From Holothuria scabra (lineage: Eukaryota; Echinodermata; Holothuroidea; Aspidochirotida; Holothuriidae), in the NCBI GenBank assembly GCA_037179385.1, contig CM074188.1, forward strand, positions 23,019,318-23,083,317: a DNA stretch of 64,000 nt, in the 5' to 3' direction. A program made the translations under genes and the position numbers. The notes beneath the pieces were generated by a model. That model had not been told where the DNA came from, searched no databases, and worked only from the letters and a program-made list of their open reading frames with translations. Of the stretch, positions 23,512-33,969 are shown piece by piece (position 1 is the stretch's first letter; each line of letters begins with the position of its first letter).

Positions 23512-26401
23512 TTTCAGGGGCGAGGGGTTATGGTGCTAGGAGTATCTCTGATGTTGGTTGTGTTGAGGGTCCTATTCAAGCTCACAGAGGTTTTAACCAT
23601 ATCTCAACTGACAGGGCAGTTTCTGGGATCAAAGTTGTGTTTGCTAATGTACGGAGCATTCTTAACAAGTTCGATGAATTCCTTGCACAGATTTCCATTG
23701 ACAATCCAGACATTGTTGGAGTTACTGAATCATGGCTCCATAGTGAGGTAAGCAACTCTGAAATTCAGGTTCCCGGGTACAAAATTTTCAGGCAAGATAG
23801 GATTGATACTGTGGGTGGTAGGGGTGGAGGGTTTTATTGTTTGTCAAGGATAGTTTAAATTGTGTTGAAGTCACAACCAAGTTTTCCTGTGGGTTCTCTA
23901 ACTGCTTGTGGTGTGAACTTAGCTGTAGCAATGATTATGGCACCCCCTTGCTTGTCGGTATTGTTTACCGTTCACCAAATTCTTGCGCTGAGAATAATCA
24001 GAGTTTGTTCCAAATTTTTAGAAAAATTTCTTCCAAAAAGGCTGTTGTGTTTGGGGATTTTAACTTTCCAGATATTGATTGGCATTCCTGTACTAGTGGG
24101 TTACATGGGAGGGATTTTCTTGAGGTTGTGACTGATGGTTTCTTTACCCAGCATGTTCTGTTTCCCACTCGTGAGGATAATTGTCTTGATTTGGTGTTAA
24201 GTACAGATGAGAACATGGTTAGAAATGTAGCTAATGGTGGTAAGATAGGGTCCAGTGACCATGACCTTATTTGTTTTGAGTTACATTGTTTCAGCAATCA
24301 TGCTAGTAGTGACAAAAGAATTCTTGATTTCAGCAAGGCTAACTTTACTCGTGCTAAGGAGCTTTTAACCATAGATTGGACGGCCCGTTTGTCTCACTTG
24401 GGTCCTGCTGAGGCATGGAGTGTTTTCCGGGATGTTGTTTCTGACACGACAAAGTTGTGCATCCCACTTAAGAAAGCTGTGGTTAAAAATAGGCCAATTT
24501 GGATTTCTAGAGAAGTTCTTAGAGCAACTAGGAAGAAACGTAAGTGTTGGCGTCGCTATAGGGCCAGTAAAAGTCCAGAAAACTTAGCAGCTTACAAGAA
24601 GCAGGAATTCTTAGTTAAAAATTTGGTAATTGGAACTAAAACTAGGTTTGAAAAGCAGTTGGCCAAGGAGGTTAAGATAAACCCCAAAACTTTTCATGCC
24701 TATGTGAGGTCTAAGCAGAAGCTTAAGGAGGGTGTGGGGCCTCTCAAAGGTGATGATAATTCTTTGGTTAGTAACCATCAGGACATGGCTAATTTGTTAA
24801 ATGACTATTTTGTATCTGTTTTTACCGAGGAATCATCTTTGTTGGGGACGTGTAATGGTTCTGATGTCTCTACTTCAATCAGTTATGTCATTTTCTCAGA
24901 GGAACAAGTTCGTAAAAAGTTAAAGAGTTTGAAAGCTAGTAAGGCCCCTGGGCCAGATGGGGTCCACCCAGCCATTTTACGTGAATGCTCCGAGATTTTG
25001 TCAGTTCCTCTTTCCATCATTTTTCAGAAGTGTCTGGATTCGAGTTTTGTTCCTACTGACTGGCGGGTAGCAAATGTTACTCCAATTTTTAAGAAGGGGG
25101 ATCGAAGTAATCCTTGCAATTACAGGCCTGTCAGTTTAACCAGTGTTGTGTGCAAAGTTATGGAATCTTTGATTAAGGATAGTTTACTTAAGTATCTTTT
25201 AGATAATGAGTTACTTAATCTGTCACAACATGGTTTCTTGCCAAGCATATCTTGTGTTACTAACTTACTGAGCTTTCTTGAAGATGTCTCTTCATCTCTT
25301 GATTCTGGGTATGGCGTTGATGTCATTTACCTTGACTTTTCAAAGGCTTTTGATAAAGTTCCATTAGGTAGGCTAATGGTTAAGCTGCAGAGGTTAGGGG
25401 TTCAGGGCAATTGTGCTGATTGGATAAATTCGTGGCTTCATGGTAGATCTCAGAGAGTTGCTGTCAATGGTAACTTCTCCTCTTGGAAAGAAGTCACAAG
25501 TGGAGTACCACAGGGTTCTGTCCTTGGCCCACTTCTTTTCTTAATTTTCATCAATGATATTGATAGTTCTCTTACATCTCGTATAAGTAAGTTTGCAGAT
25601 GATACTAAGCTTTATAGGTAAATTAGCATTTTGGATGATGCCTTACTGCTGCAGAAAGATCTGGATAGGTTATTTTCTTGGTCTCAGACCTGGCAAATGT
25701 CTTTTAATGCAGATAAGTGTAAGGTCCTTCATTTTGGTCCCAAAAGTTTTAGCTATGATTATAACATGAATGGTTGTGTTTTAAGTAATGTCACCTCTGA
25801 GAAAGATCTGGGTGTTGTAATTACTGGTAACTTAAAGTCATCAAAGCAGTGTGCAGCCACTGCTGTAAAGGCTAATAGAGTGCTTGGATTGATCAAGAGG
25901 AATTTCATCAATTTTAGTAAGGATATTGTACTTAATTTGTATAAGCAGTTGGTAAGACCCCATCTTGACTATGCAGCTCAGGCTTGGAGTCCCTTCTATG
26001 AAAAGGACAAGTTTGTTTTAGAGCAGGTTCAGAGGAGAGCCACTCGCCTCATTCCTGAGGTGAGAAATTTGCCCTATCATGCTAGGCTTAAACATCTTGG
26101 GCTTACCACCTTGGAGCTGAGAAGGATTAGGGGAGACATGCTCCAGGTTTTCAAGTTCCTTTGTGAAAGAAATCCCCTGCTGACTTGTAGTTATTTAAGG
26201 GTTCAAGGTAATTCTCGGGTGCGTGGGCATTGTAAAAAGCTTGAAAAGCCTTTTGCAAGGCTTGACATTAGGAAGTTTAGTTTCTCCCATAGAGTTGTCA
26301 AAGAGTGGAATTGTCTACCAGATTGGGTAGTTAACTCCCCCTCAGTTCACTGCTTTAAGGTTAACATTGACAGGTTTTTCCATGGCTGTGGTAGAATCTG
26401 A
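23511..26401 (+). pseudogene. LINE ORF2, APE endonuclease plus reverse transcriptase, broken
   Basis: Frame opens after a stop at 23481; no ATG is seen near the start, so how translation would begin is unclear. The APE-type endonuclease runs from about 23634 to 24290: FANVRSILNK, then VTESWLH with the catalytic Glu, VYRSPN, GDFN (24054-24065), and SSDHD with the catalytic Asp-His (24251-24265). A frame switch equal to one lost base sits at 23828-23832, in a G/T run between GGRGGG and LFVKDS. Reverse transcriptase follows: [10 protein letters not shown] (~24941), NYRPVSLTS (~25119), YLDFSKAFD (25328-25354), [10 protein letters not shown] (25502-25531) and the catalytic FADD (25592-25603). An in-frame TAA at 25619-25621 lies just after FADDTKLYR; the same frame continues to TGA-less stop TGA/TAG context at 26399-26401 with the usual thumb and C-terminal region. 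About 960 codons in all, a normal length. It would nick target DNA and reverse-transcribe LINE RNA in the nucleus; this copy cannot. Confidence 0.93.
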
Positions 26402-26522
26402 TTGTTTGGGGCTGTAGTCAAGCTTTGGTGGTTTGACTTTTGATTAGGGCTTGGTCTTCAGGGCATCTTATGGGGCCTTGGCCCTCCTTTGCCCTTCAAC
26501 CTGTTATGTTATGTTATGTTAA
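26402..26522 (+). repeat. LINE 3' region and (GTTAT)n tail
   Basis: The ~100 bp after the ORF2 stop are followed by CTGTTATGTTATGTTATGTTAA. CR1-like elements end in short tandem repeats used during priming (family knowledge). A SINE-like sequence on the opposite strand abuts this tail, so the microsatellite could be shared by both elements. Confidence 0.75.
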
Positions 26523-26700
26523 CTGGTCCACCCAAAGGTGCTTCAGTCCGGCGCGCAACCGACTTCGTCGGCTGGGCAACCTATTTTAGTGGCAATTAGC
26601 CTATGTCAAGTGGGAGGAAAGCCGGAGTACATGGAGAAAAACCCACGTACATCTAGCGGGACTTGAACCCATGCACATGTGAGACACATTGGTACCCCCA
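26523..26700 (-). mobile_element. Second SINE-like element, minus strand, truncated head
   Basis: Read on the minus strand it has GGGTTCAAGTCCCGC (B-box and T-arm like), then GTACGTGGGTTTTTCTCC and ACTCCGGCTTTCCTCCCAC, a sequence type widespread in animal SINE-like repeats, then a small hairpin (CCGACGAAGTCGG) and an end adjoining (AACAT)n. No convincing A box is present, so the tRNA-like head seems truncated. It differs from the SINE family at 1455, 10399, 42478, 51490 and 53808. Confidence 0.5.
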
Positions 26701-26711
26701 ATTTGTGGACT

Positions 26712-27130
26712 ATGGATAAACCCACGGACTTATATACATGGGAAGAGCATGTAACGTGTACGTTTTATCCGTAGATGGACGCCACCGACTGGGACAAAAA
26801 AGGCGTACCAAGATAGCCGCCGTGTGACTGTAATTTGTGTGATTTGACGAAGACTCTGTAATATTTTAAGCAAAAGTTAAACTTGAATGGGGAACAATAT
26901 CATATTCCTGCACCACGTGTAGTGATTGTGACCTTACCTTGCCATATTTTAAAAATATTTCAACTTTCTTGCAAAATATGAAGATATACATGAGCAAGTC
27001 CGAGTTTAAACACAAAACCATAGCAGACGGCCATCTTGATGCGCTTTTTCTCACACGAACGGTGGCGACAATGAATGTATCGCACAGTTTGCTCTGTATA
27101 GGAAGTCCCTGGATAAACCACATTCAAGAG
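26712..27130. mobile_element. Fold-back element, copy 1 (CCAAGATGGC family)
   Basis: The two halves are inverted, diverged copies: GACGCCACCG, GACAAAAAAGGCGTACCAAG, ATAGCCGCC on the left face GGCCATCTTGATGCGC, TTTTTCTC, CGGTGGCGAC on the right. The similarity extends outward towards GGATAAACCCACGGACTT (left) and GGATAAACC (right). Total ~420 bp. Related sequences at 27508-27775 and 35755-35950. Short frames here appear on both strands and are not genes. Confidence 0.6.
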
Positions 27131-27434
27131 ATCTGATGTGGAGGGCTTTATCTACTGTACTTATGGAGGAGGAATACGACTGTGGAGTCTAATCAGTGAC
27201 CATGCGTTCGCGATCGAGCGGTCAGTTGGAATACGTGCAATTGTACTTTTTAAGCAGCGAACTTGAAGAGGCTCTGTCTTTGTTACCATTGAAGCAATGG
27301 GTCCTTGTGGAAGTGTATTTCTTTAGACTGTTAGCCTACGTTTGGTATGTTCAGAAACTAACGTTAGTTTTAAGGCTCAGCCTACCCTAACGTAAATAAT
27401 GTAGCCAGTGCAAGTGGTGAATCAGTAAGTGAAG

Positions 27435-27505
27435 TACTGGGCCTAGCTAGCCTAGGCATAGGCCTAGGCTAGGCTATAGTACTAGGCCTAGCGTAGGCCT
27501 ATAGA
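27435..27505. repeat. TAGGCCTA-type palindrome cluster
   Basis: Nearly the whole segment consists of GGCCTAG, CTAGGC and TAGGCCTA words, partly overlapping. The same words recur at 27671-27710, 30265-30280, 33215-33235 and 33250-33270 and as single copies across the window. I see no gene or terminus linked to them. Confidence 0.7.
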
Positions 27506-27507
27506 CG

Positions 27508-27775
27508 AATCCGGACCACGGACATCCCATACATGGACAAAGCATACTGTACTGTAGAATGCCCCTACCGTACGTGCGAGAAAAATGCACCAAGATGGCG
27601 ATCTGCAAGGCCTATGGTTTTGTGTGAAAGTTTGGACTTGCTCAAGTAGTATTTGCAAGAAAGTTGAAATAGGCCTAGCCTAGCCTAGGCCTAACGTTAG
27701 GCTAGGCCTATTTTTGAAAAATTGCAAGCTAAGGTCAAAATCAGGTATTGCAGAAATATGATAGGCTATTCTTTC
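27508..27775. mobile_element. Fold-back family copy 2, interrupted by a TAGGCCTA tract
   Basis: Matches the right arm (reverse complement) of 26712-27130: CACGGACAT, CATACATGG, GAGAAAAATGCACCAAGATG, CTATGGTTTTGTGT, GGACTTGCTCA, TTTGCAAGAAAGTTGAAAT, AAGGTCA. Relative to that copy it holds ~39 extra bases, all GGCCTA-type words, at 27672-27710. Confidence 0.6.
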
Positions 27776-27861
27776 CCATTCATAGTTCACTTTTGATTAA
27801 AATATTACAGAGTCGTCAAAGCAGACAATTTATAGCTTCGCAGCGGCCGGCCTTGGTGCAC

Positions 27862-27965
27862 CATTTCAGGCTGTTGGATTTCAAAAATCATGGGAACCCA
27901 TTTGTGGGTTCCGTCATTTTTCACCATGGTAACCCATGGTAACCCACTTTTCGGGTTCTGTTGAA
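27862..27965. repeat. Repeat pair with 31255-31345
   Basis: CAGGCTGTTGGATTTC and the following GGGAACCC...GGGTTCC inverted words match the reverse complement of 31310-31345 (GAAATCCGACAGCCTG). Both segments contain nested short palindromes (GGGTTACC-type here, CGGTTCCG- and CGGGAACGATCGTTCCCG at 31265-31330). Probably ends or cores of an unrecognised fold-back family. Confidence 0.4.
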
Positions 27966-28215
27966 AAATCATGGGGACCCATTCTGTGCATATCGAAAGT
28001 GAAGCTGGTCTTTTACAGGGGTTAAAGGGTTGGGCGTGTTCGTTTGGAAATTTTCCACTCTCAAGCTACTCTGGGTACTAACAATTTTCAAATACCTAAG
28101 TCTGTGAATCAAAACTTTTGTATTAAAATGAAGCAGCAGTTATTGAACACCTGCAATTTCATCACACGTAGTGATGCCGATCAAGAACAGGTTTGCATTT
28201 TTTCTATGAACCACT

Positions 28216-29434
28216 CCCTTACAAAAATTCCCCACATGATTTCTTACAGGAAATTGGTATGTAGGAAATCTATAGGATTTTGGGCATCTTCCTGTAGAAA
28301 ATCAAATTTCCTGTAGGAAATGCTTCCCACGTAAGAAATTGCTTTCCTACATAGGAAATCACTTCCCACATGGGTCATTCCATTTATATTGTGGGGTATC
28401 TTTTGCATCTTTGTTCATAATAACCATTTGAGGCTATGAGCATCATGGTGCTGATTGCTGGGGACTTGTGCATATGCGATATAGTGCCATGGCCGTAGTT
28501 GCATGCATTTTCCAATTACTGAAACAGGTCACCAATCATCTAAGAAAATATGTGGTATAGGCTTTATGGTAGAGGAAGATAAATGAACATCCAGAACTCC
28601 ATGATTAATTGCTGCTCAATGCCTTTGCTCCCATTAAAAGGAACATAGCTAAATTATCTCCAAAACTTTGAAGTAGAAGGGAAAAAAAGAACATGTTCCC
28701 TGTGTTTGTTATGCGTGCCTTTTCAGACGGAGCAATGCAGTTTAAAATAAGCTACAACCAGGTTATTCACTCGTTGATATGTCCAGAACTGCAGTTATCC
28801 CAGCTTCTTATCCAAAAGAAATGTTCAATATCAAGAATCAAAATATGCCATGACCTGAACTAGTGCATGGATATATCTGTACTGCACAGTCCTAAGCAAA
28901 TATATTCCCCAGATTATCCATAAGTGTCCACCATATAAGGAACAGTAATATTCTGAGCATTATAATCACTGCTAGAACCACTTAAAATTATTTGCTGCTT
29001 GAAGCCCTGAAGCCTGTTACTGCACTGAAGCAATACACTTTACTGCTATACTACAACATATGGTCAAGTCCATAGCACAAAACACAGCACAAAACACTAT
29101 ACAAAGGACAGATTTGAAAGGCTCTTTGTTGTGACTCAGTAGGCTTTACTGACCAATGACAATGGACTTCCTTTCATGTGCTAATGAATGCAATAGTCAG
29201 TGTATTAGGAATGCTCTCCAATTCCTACGTAGGAAAGTTGAAATTCCTGTAAGAATTCGACAATTCCTACAGGAAATGGTCTTTCCTATGTAGGAAATAG
29301 CAAATTCCTACATAGGAAGACTGAAATTCCTGTAGGAATCTTAAAATTCCTACTGGAAATGGCTTACTTCCTATAGGAAATGTGTCTTTCCTACAGGATT
29401 CCTACAGGAAATGTACTGGGAATTTTTGTAAGGG
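28216..29434. mobile_element. TIR element with palindromic motif arrays, 1,219 bp
   Basis: Exact 17-bp termini: CCCTTACAAAAATTCCC at 28216-28232 and its reverse complement GGGAATTTTTGTAAGGG at 29418-29434. Just inside both ends lie arrays of a ~14-bp palindrome, TTTCCTACAGGAAA / TTTCCTGTAGGAAA and variants (TTCCTACATAGGAA, TTCCTATAGGAA): roughly six at 28245-28375 and ten at 29218-29412. The middle (28380-29210) is ordinary AT-rich sequence without a coding frame. No matching target duplication beyond CT on both sides was found. The arrays may be protein-binding or hairpin sites used in mobilisation; that is inference. Confidence 0.8.
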
Positions 29435-31254
29435 CTAGCTGCCTAACCTTGTTAACCTTCATAATTGTCACACTTTAAAAATTGAATAAACCAAAGCACT
29501 GTTTTGTGTATCGAAAGAAATTCAGTTTTGCAGTGTTCTTCATTGTGTAGTTTATTTTTCAAGAAAAATAACATAGCAGGCCTCTTGTGCCGACAGACAC
29601 TTCTCAATCACCCTCGATCATTCCCCTGCATTGGATTAACTGAATAAATCGGACTGTTCATCATTGCCAACCAGTGAGATGATACATGCCTTCCATTTAA
29701 ACTCAGTTAAGAGCACCGGATGTGCATGCACGTAGATACCATCATTACATCTAAACCTTCCACCCCCCTCCCCCCCCCAAAAAAAATAGAACTCAGGCGA
29801 TTCTCATCGGATTTCTGCAAAAAGTTATCCAGCTCAAAATACATGTATCTTTTGAGCTAACCTAGGTTAGGCCCATAGGAATTAGGATGGACCTTAACTT
29901 ATTCTCCAAAAGACCAAAACCATGTCAAAGGAATACTTGTATTTATTAAAGAGATACACAAACATTTTACCATCTATAATGATGGCAATTCACCCCTTAA
30001 ATTATCAAAATCCTTCAAAGTTACCATCCAAAAAGGAGAAGCGAATTACTGAAAATCGGCAAAATTTTCTCGGTATAGGCTGCAATTTGCATATGGAATA
30101 GTGTGTTAGGCTAAGTTTCTCATACACAAAAGACTCCCACATGAAAATTTCCGGAATTTGACTATGCTTGAAATGAAATTTTATCGAGTTTTAAATAGTT
30201 AAAAACTGAAATTTGAGATATTTCATGGGAATATCTGTGGCTATGACCTTTAATACTTCTCTCGACTAGGCCTAGGCCTACATACACTTGTGTATGTGCC
30301 GTAAGCATCTGAAAATGACCCTTTTTTGCGAGTTTTATTCTGAACAGACTCAGATTTTTTAATCTTTTGGATGCTGATTCCATTGTTTATGTAAACTTGG
30401 CAGCTGTGGGACCCTAATCCAGTAATCGTACTGTATGCGTACGTATAACTGGTGTAACGTAAAGACTAGGCACGATGCTGCTGCCTGCCAATCCCCGTAA
30501 AAGTGAACGTGTTTGCATTGCTAGCTAGCTAAGCTCGCAGCTGCGTGAATCGGGAAATTCCCAGTATCACTGCAGTACCAACCAAAGAGCATACTTCAAA
30601 CTGCCAAAATACTACACTTCTTCGCAATGAAGAGTTCCTTTGTATTCGATCCAATTCACCTATTTTCCTTGTTTTAGGTAACAGTTTGTTCCCCTAACGC
30701 TAGACAATATGCCAGCCAAATCAAGATAAAATTTCTGGATATAACAGAAAATGCCAGTCCCATGATTATTAAGAAAGAAAGACAGCACATTTTGAGGTAT
30801 GTGATTTTTGATTATCCCCAAGTCACCCACCAGTACCGCGGTATCGGCTTTTGTTATGCTAGCGTAGCAGTACATAACAAAATGACCACAGATAAATCCG
30901 CAATGACATTTTGTGCTGCAAAAAATTTTTTGTCACAGGTTTTAGGTTACGTAAAGGTGTGCTGTTCACACTGTGCTAGATATGAATGGGGATTGACACT
31001 AGTAACCTTACATTAGTTTGTTCGCTACGTACAGTTGCCCTGGCCTACACTGCAGGTAAGATAGTCCAGTTTAGGTCATGCGTAGTGCTTCGTATCGCAA
31101 AAAAAGAAACTTTATCAGGATTGACCTAGGCCTCCATCTTCATTTGTGAAAAATCTTAGTTGTGTAAAAACTCATAAAAGTTGAAAAGATACATATGTCA
31201 GGTAATTTCCCAATTCAGACATTTCAAGATGAAATGTTTGGAGTTGGGATTTTT
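29435..31254. other. Unassigned sequence
   Basis: No gene supported. Contains single TAGGCCTA-type words (30265-30280), a possible acceptor (TTGTTTTAG at 30669-30678) without a convincing exon, a C run at 29762-29780 and TAGCTAGCTAGC-type words at 30520. Nothing else recognised. Confidence 0.4.
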
Positions 31255-31459
31255 TTGTGGTAACCGATTTTTCGGTTCCGTGATTTCATTGGCACGGGAG
31301 CAACACGCGACCGGGAACGATCGTTCCCGTGAAATCCGACAGCCTGCCATTTTTGTCCCAGTTGATGGCGACCATAGGATAGGACATGTGTTACATGGTC
31401 TCCATATATATGAGCCCGTGATCCAGACAGATTGTGGTCTGATTTTAGTTGGCCATTAG

Positions 31460-33019
31460 CATACTTGCCAACATTTGAAAGTGGAAAAGTGGTAGATCTT
31501 GCGAGGGAGCAAACCGACCAAGCCCGGGCGCTCTTGCGCGCGAGGGGGGGAGGGTGTGGGAGGGGGGTGTCCCCCTCCCACGGTGTGAAGCTTTTTTGTT
31601 TTTTCAATGTGAAAATATGTGATTTGGTGCATACTTTATAGGTAGTTTGTAAGCATAAGGAGACAAATGTATTTTATGACCGTTTTTGTAGGAATAACCA
31701 TGCAGAAATCAAATACACAGGTATTGCTGGCAAATAATTTATCACTCTGCCAGTATGCAGAATTACATAACAGATACAAGGTGTTGCTTTTGTACTTACC
31801 ACTAGGCTAGATATCAGTGTGCCTGATACGGTAGGCCTACAATTTGTCCTAGATATTTTGCAAACAAAACTTGCACAACTATTTTGTTGTTGTTACTGAA
31901 TTCAGTTGAACCATCAAAAAGAACATACACAGGCCTACAGTATATACAGAAAATAAAAATCTACGGAGCTTTTAAGGTGTCATGCAGATGTTGAGATGTT
32001 ATGTGACTTTTTCAACTTTTTGTCAGTAAAATATTTAGATATTGACATCCGAGATCTTTTCATCTCAATATTTTAGCGCAAAATATTGACATATTACATA
32101 ACATGATCTCAATATCCTAATATTTTCACTGAGTTTTATTAAGATATTAATATACAGGATCTCAATATCCTAATATTTTTCAGTGAAGATATTAAGATAA
32201 TGGGATCCTGTAATGTAATATTTTAATGTTTTACACGAAAATATTGAGATGAAAACATCTCGGATGTCAATTTATCTTAATATCTTTCAATAAAGATATT
32301 AAGATATTACTAGATCCTGAAATGTAATATTTCAATACTTTACACTAAAATTTCTATGAAAAGATCTCAGATGTCGATATTTTAATATCTTTTAATGAAG
32401 ATATTAAGATACTGATATCCGGTATGTCAATATCTTGATATCTTCACTGGAAGATATTAAGACATGAAATCCTGTAATGTAATTTTTCAAAATTTTACGC
32501 TAAAATATTGAGATGAAAAGATCTCAGATGCCAATATCTAAATATTTTACTGACAAAAAGTAGAGAAAATCACATAATATTTCAACATCTGCATGACACC
32601 TTAAAAGCTCCGTAAAAATCTCATATTGAGTTTGTGTTATAGTTTTAAGGCCGCGAGCCCCGCATGCACGCTCTGATCGCAAAAGATGTAAACAGTCAAG
32701 TACAGTACAGCTGGACAATACTCCAGAACACAGTACACGTACAAGTACGTACGTGGCGCGCGGGTTTCGATCGATCCATATCTCTCAGCTCAAGCTCGAT
32801 CGATGGATCATATATTTATCAACATTTTCTGAGCTGTTTTAAGGTGAATTACACACAACACACATGCTTAAACAGCAAAGTGTAACTTAAATCATACTTT
32901 CAATAAATATTATGGCAGGTTTGCCAAAAATGGGTAGATTACAGTAAAAAATCGGTAGCCAGTTCAAATCTCTAAAAAGTGGTATTCTACCGCCCAAATT
33001 GGTAGAGTTGGCAAGTATG
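31460..33019. mobile_element. TIR element, 1,560 bp, 6-bp target duplication CATTAG
   Basis: Termini CATACTTGCCAAC (left) and GTTGGCAAGTATG (right) are exact inverted repeats. CATTAG flanks both sides (31454-31459 and 33020-33025). The rejoined flank GCCATTAGTGGGGTCCATC occurs uninterrupted at 22526-22544, which looks like an unoccupied related site. Both ends contain GTGGTAGA/GGTAGATT-like words. The element carries a 651-bp fold-back element (31963-32613) in its interior, leaving ~900 bp of its own sequence, without a transposase. The 127-codon minus-strand frame over its left end (31224-31607) crosses the element boundary and is not a gene. Confidence 0.85.
31963..32613. mobile_element. 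Fold-back element, 651 bp, 8-bp target duplication AAAAATCT
   Basis: The first ~115 bases (ACGGAGCTTTTAAGGTGTCA, then TGCAGATGTTGAGATGTTAT, GTCAGTAAAATATTTAGATA, CATCCGAGATCTTTTCATCT) are the near-exact reverse complement of the last ~115. AAAAATCT flanks both sides exactly (31955-31962 and 32614-32621; a 9-bp reading with a leading T is also possible). The interior is a series of nested palindromes built from AATATCTTAATATCTT / AAGATATTAAGATATT words. No coding capacity. 8-9 bp duplications with long inverted repeats fit hAT- or Mutator-like nonautonomous elements. Confidence 0.9.
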
Positions 33020-33025
33020 CATTAG

Positions 33026-33969
33026 TGGGGTCCATCTCTAGCTTTAACCCTTTACCGTTGTTTGGGTCCTTTTGGACCCATATGGAGAGTGTGGATGTCA
33101 CCCACCTTTACTGTTTGACGCGGAGCTCAAAACTGCAAGTAGCTAGGCCTACCGGAAAATTCGAAGTGCTAGGCAGATTCGTCAGTAGGGCACAACAAAT
33201 TCAAACTTATAAGGTAGGCCTAGGCCTAGGGGCAGATAGTGTTATGGGTACAGGGTGGGCCTAGGCCTAGGACGAAAACCCGTAAAGGCTACTGACAGTC
33301 TACTACACTTCAATTTGGGATGACTGCTCCTGCCCTTAAAGTACGTATGAACCTGTGTTTGCTATCTCCTCATCGCTACAGTATTGGCTAACCTTCGCAG
33401 CAGGTATATGTTCCTGCCACTGCCTATAAATAGTACAACAACGTTGTGCAACCCTTCGTTCAATAGCAAAAGCAAATGCCCGCTTTGCAAGTTTGAGGGG
33501 GGGCTTGTCTCAGAGTTTTCCATCAAAGGAACATTTCTGAATGTTTCTGGACTGTCTTGACTGTTCTTGGTTGTGTGTTTTCATGGCTAGACTAACGTCA
33601 TGCAATATGTACATATGACTGCCTGTGACATATCGAATTGACATTTCCAAAATGTACCCATATCGCACCAAAATTTACAGGGACAATAACGACTATATAT
33701 TGTGATTAGGAGAGGTTTTAGTAATTGCCCCTTTGTGAGTACTGGAATAATATTATTGTGGCAAATCTCTCAATACAATATTTTTCTAGGTTACCACAAA
33801 AAATTCAGTATTGTACCGTACTGAACTTTTTTGCTGGTAACCTAGCGAAACTGTCTTGACTGATTTGCCAAAAAAGTGCCACCATTTTGCGTGCAGACAC
33901 TTGAAAAGGGGATTCACCAACAGACAGATCAGTTGGACCTGCATCTAGTGTCTCCGAACTTAGGGACTA
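33026..33969. other. Unassigned sequence with a family C end fragment
   Basis: 33291-33336 is the right end of a family C MITE (GACAGTCTACTACACTTCAA, GGGATGACTGCTCCTGCCC then TTAA). TAGGCCTAGGCCTAGG-type words at 33215-33235 and 33250-33270. No gene recognised. Confidence 0.4.

Larger units (their letters stand above)
22760..26522 (+). mobile_element. CR1-clade LINE, nearly full length, inactive
   Basis: Two consecutive coding regions, an SGNH-esterase-like ORF1 and an endonuclease/reverse-transcriptase ORF2, followed by a ~120-bp 3' region and a short tandem tail, GTTAT repeated about four times (26502-26522), instead of poly(A). That layout and an esterase ORF1 are known for CR1-like non-LTR retrotransposons. 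Four inactivating lesions are visible: a stop at 22787, a frameshift near 23375, a frameshift near 23830 and a stop at 25619. The remaining frames are otherwise long and clean, so decay is fairly recent. No target duplication is identified, which is usual for this clade. The 5' boundary is unknown; the stated start is the ORF1 ATG. Confidence 0.9.

Noticed and set aside
22802..23539. Host SGNH/GDSL hydrolase gene
   Set aside because: It is followed directly by an endonuclease/reverse-transcriptase frame and a tandem-repeat tail, so it is ORF1 of a CR1-type LINE.
31224..31607. 127-codon frame on the minus strand
   Set aside because: It crosses the boundary of the CATTAG-flanked element at 31460 and includes low-complexity G-rich sequence, so it cannot be a conserved gene.
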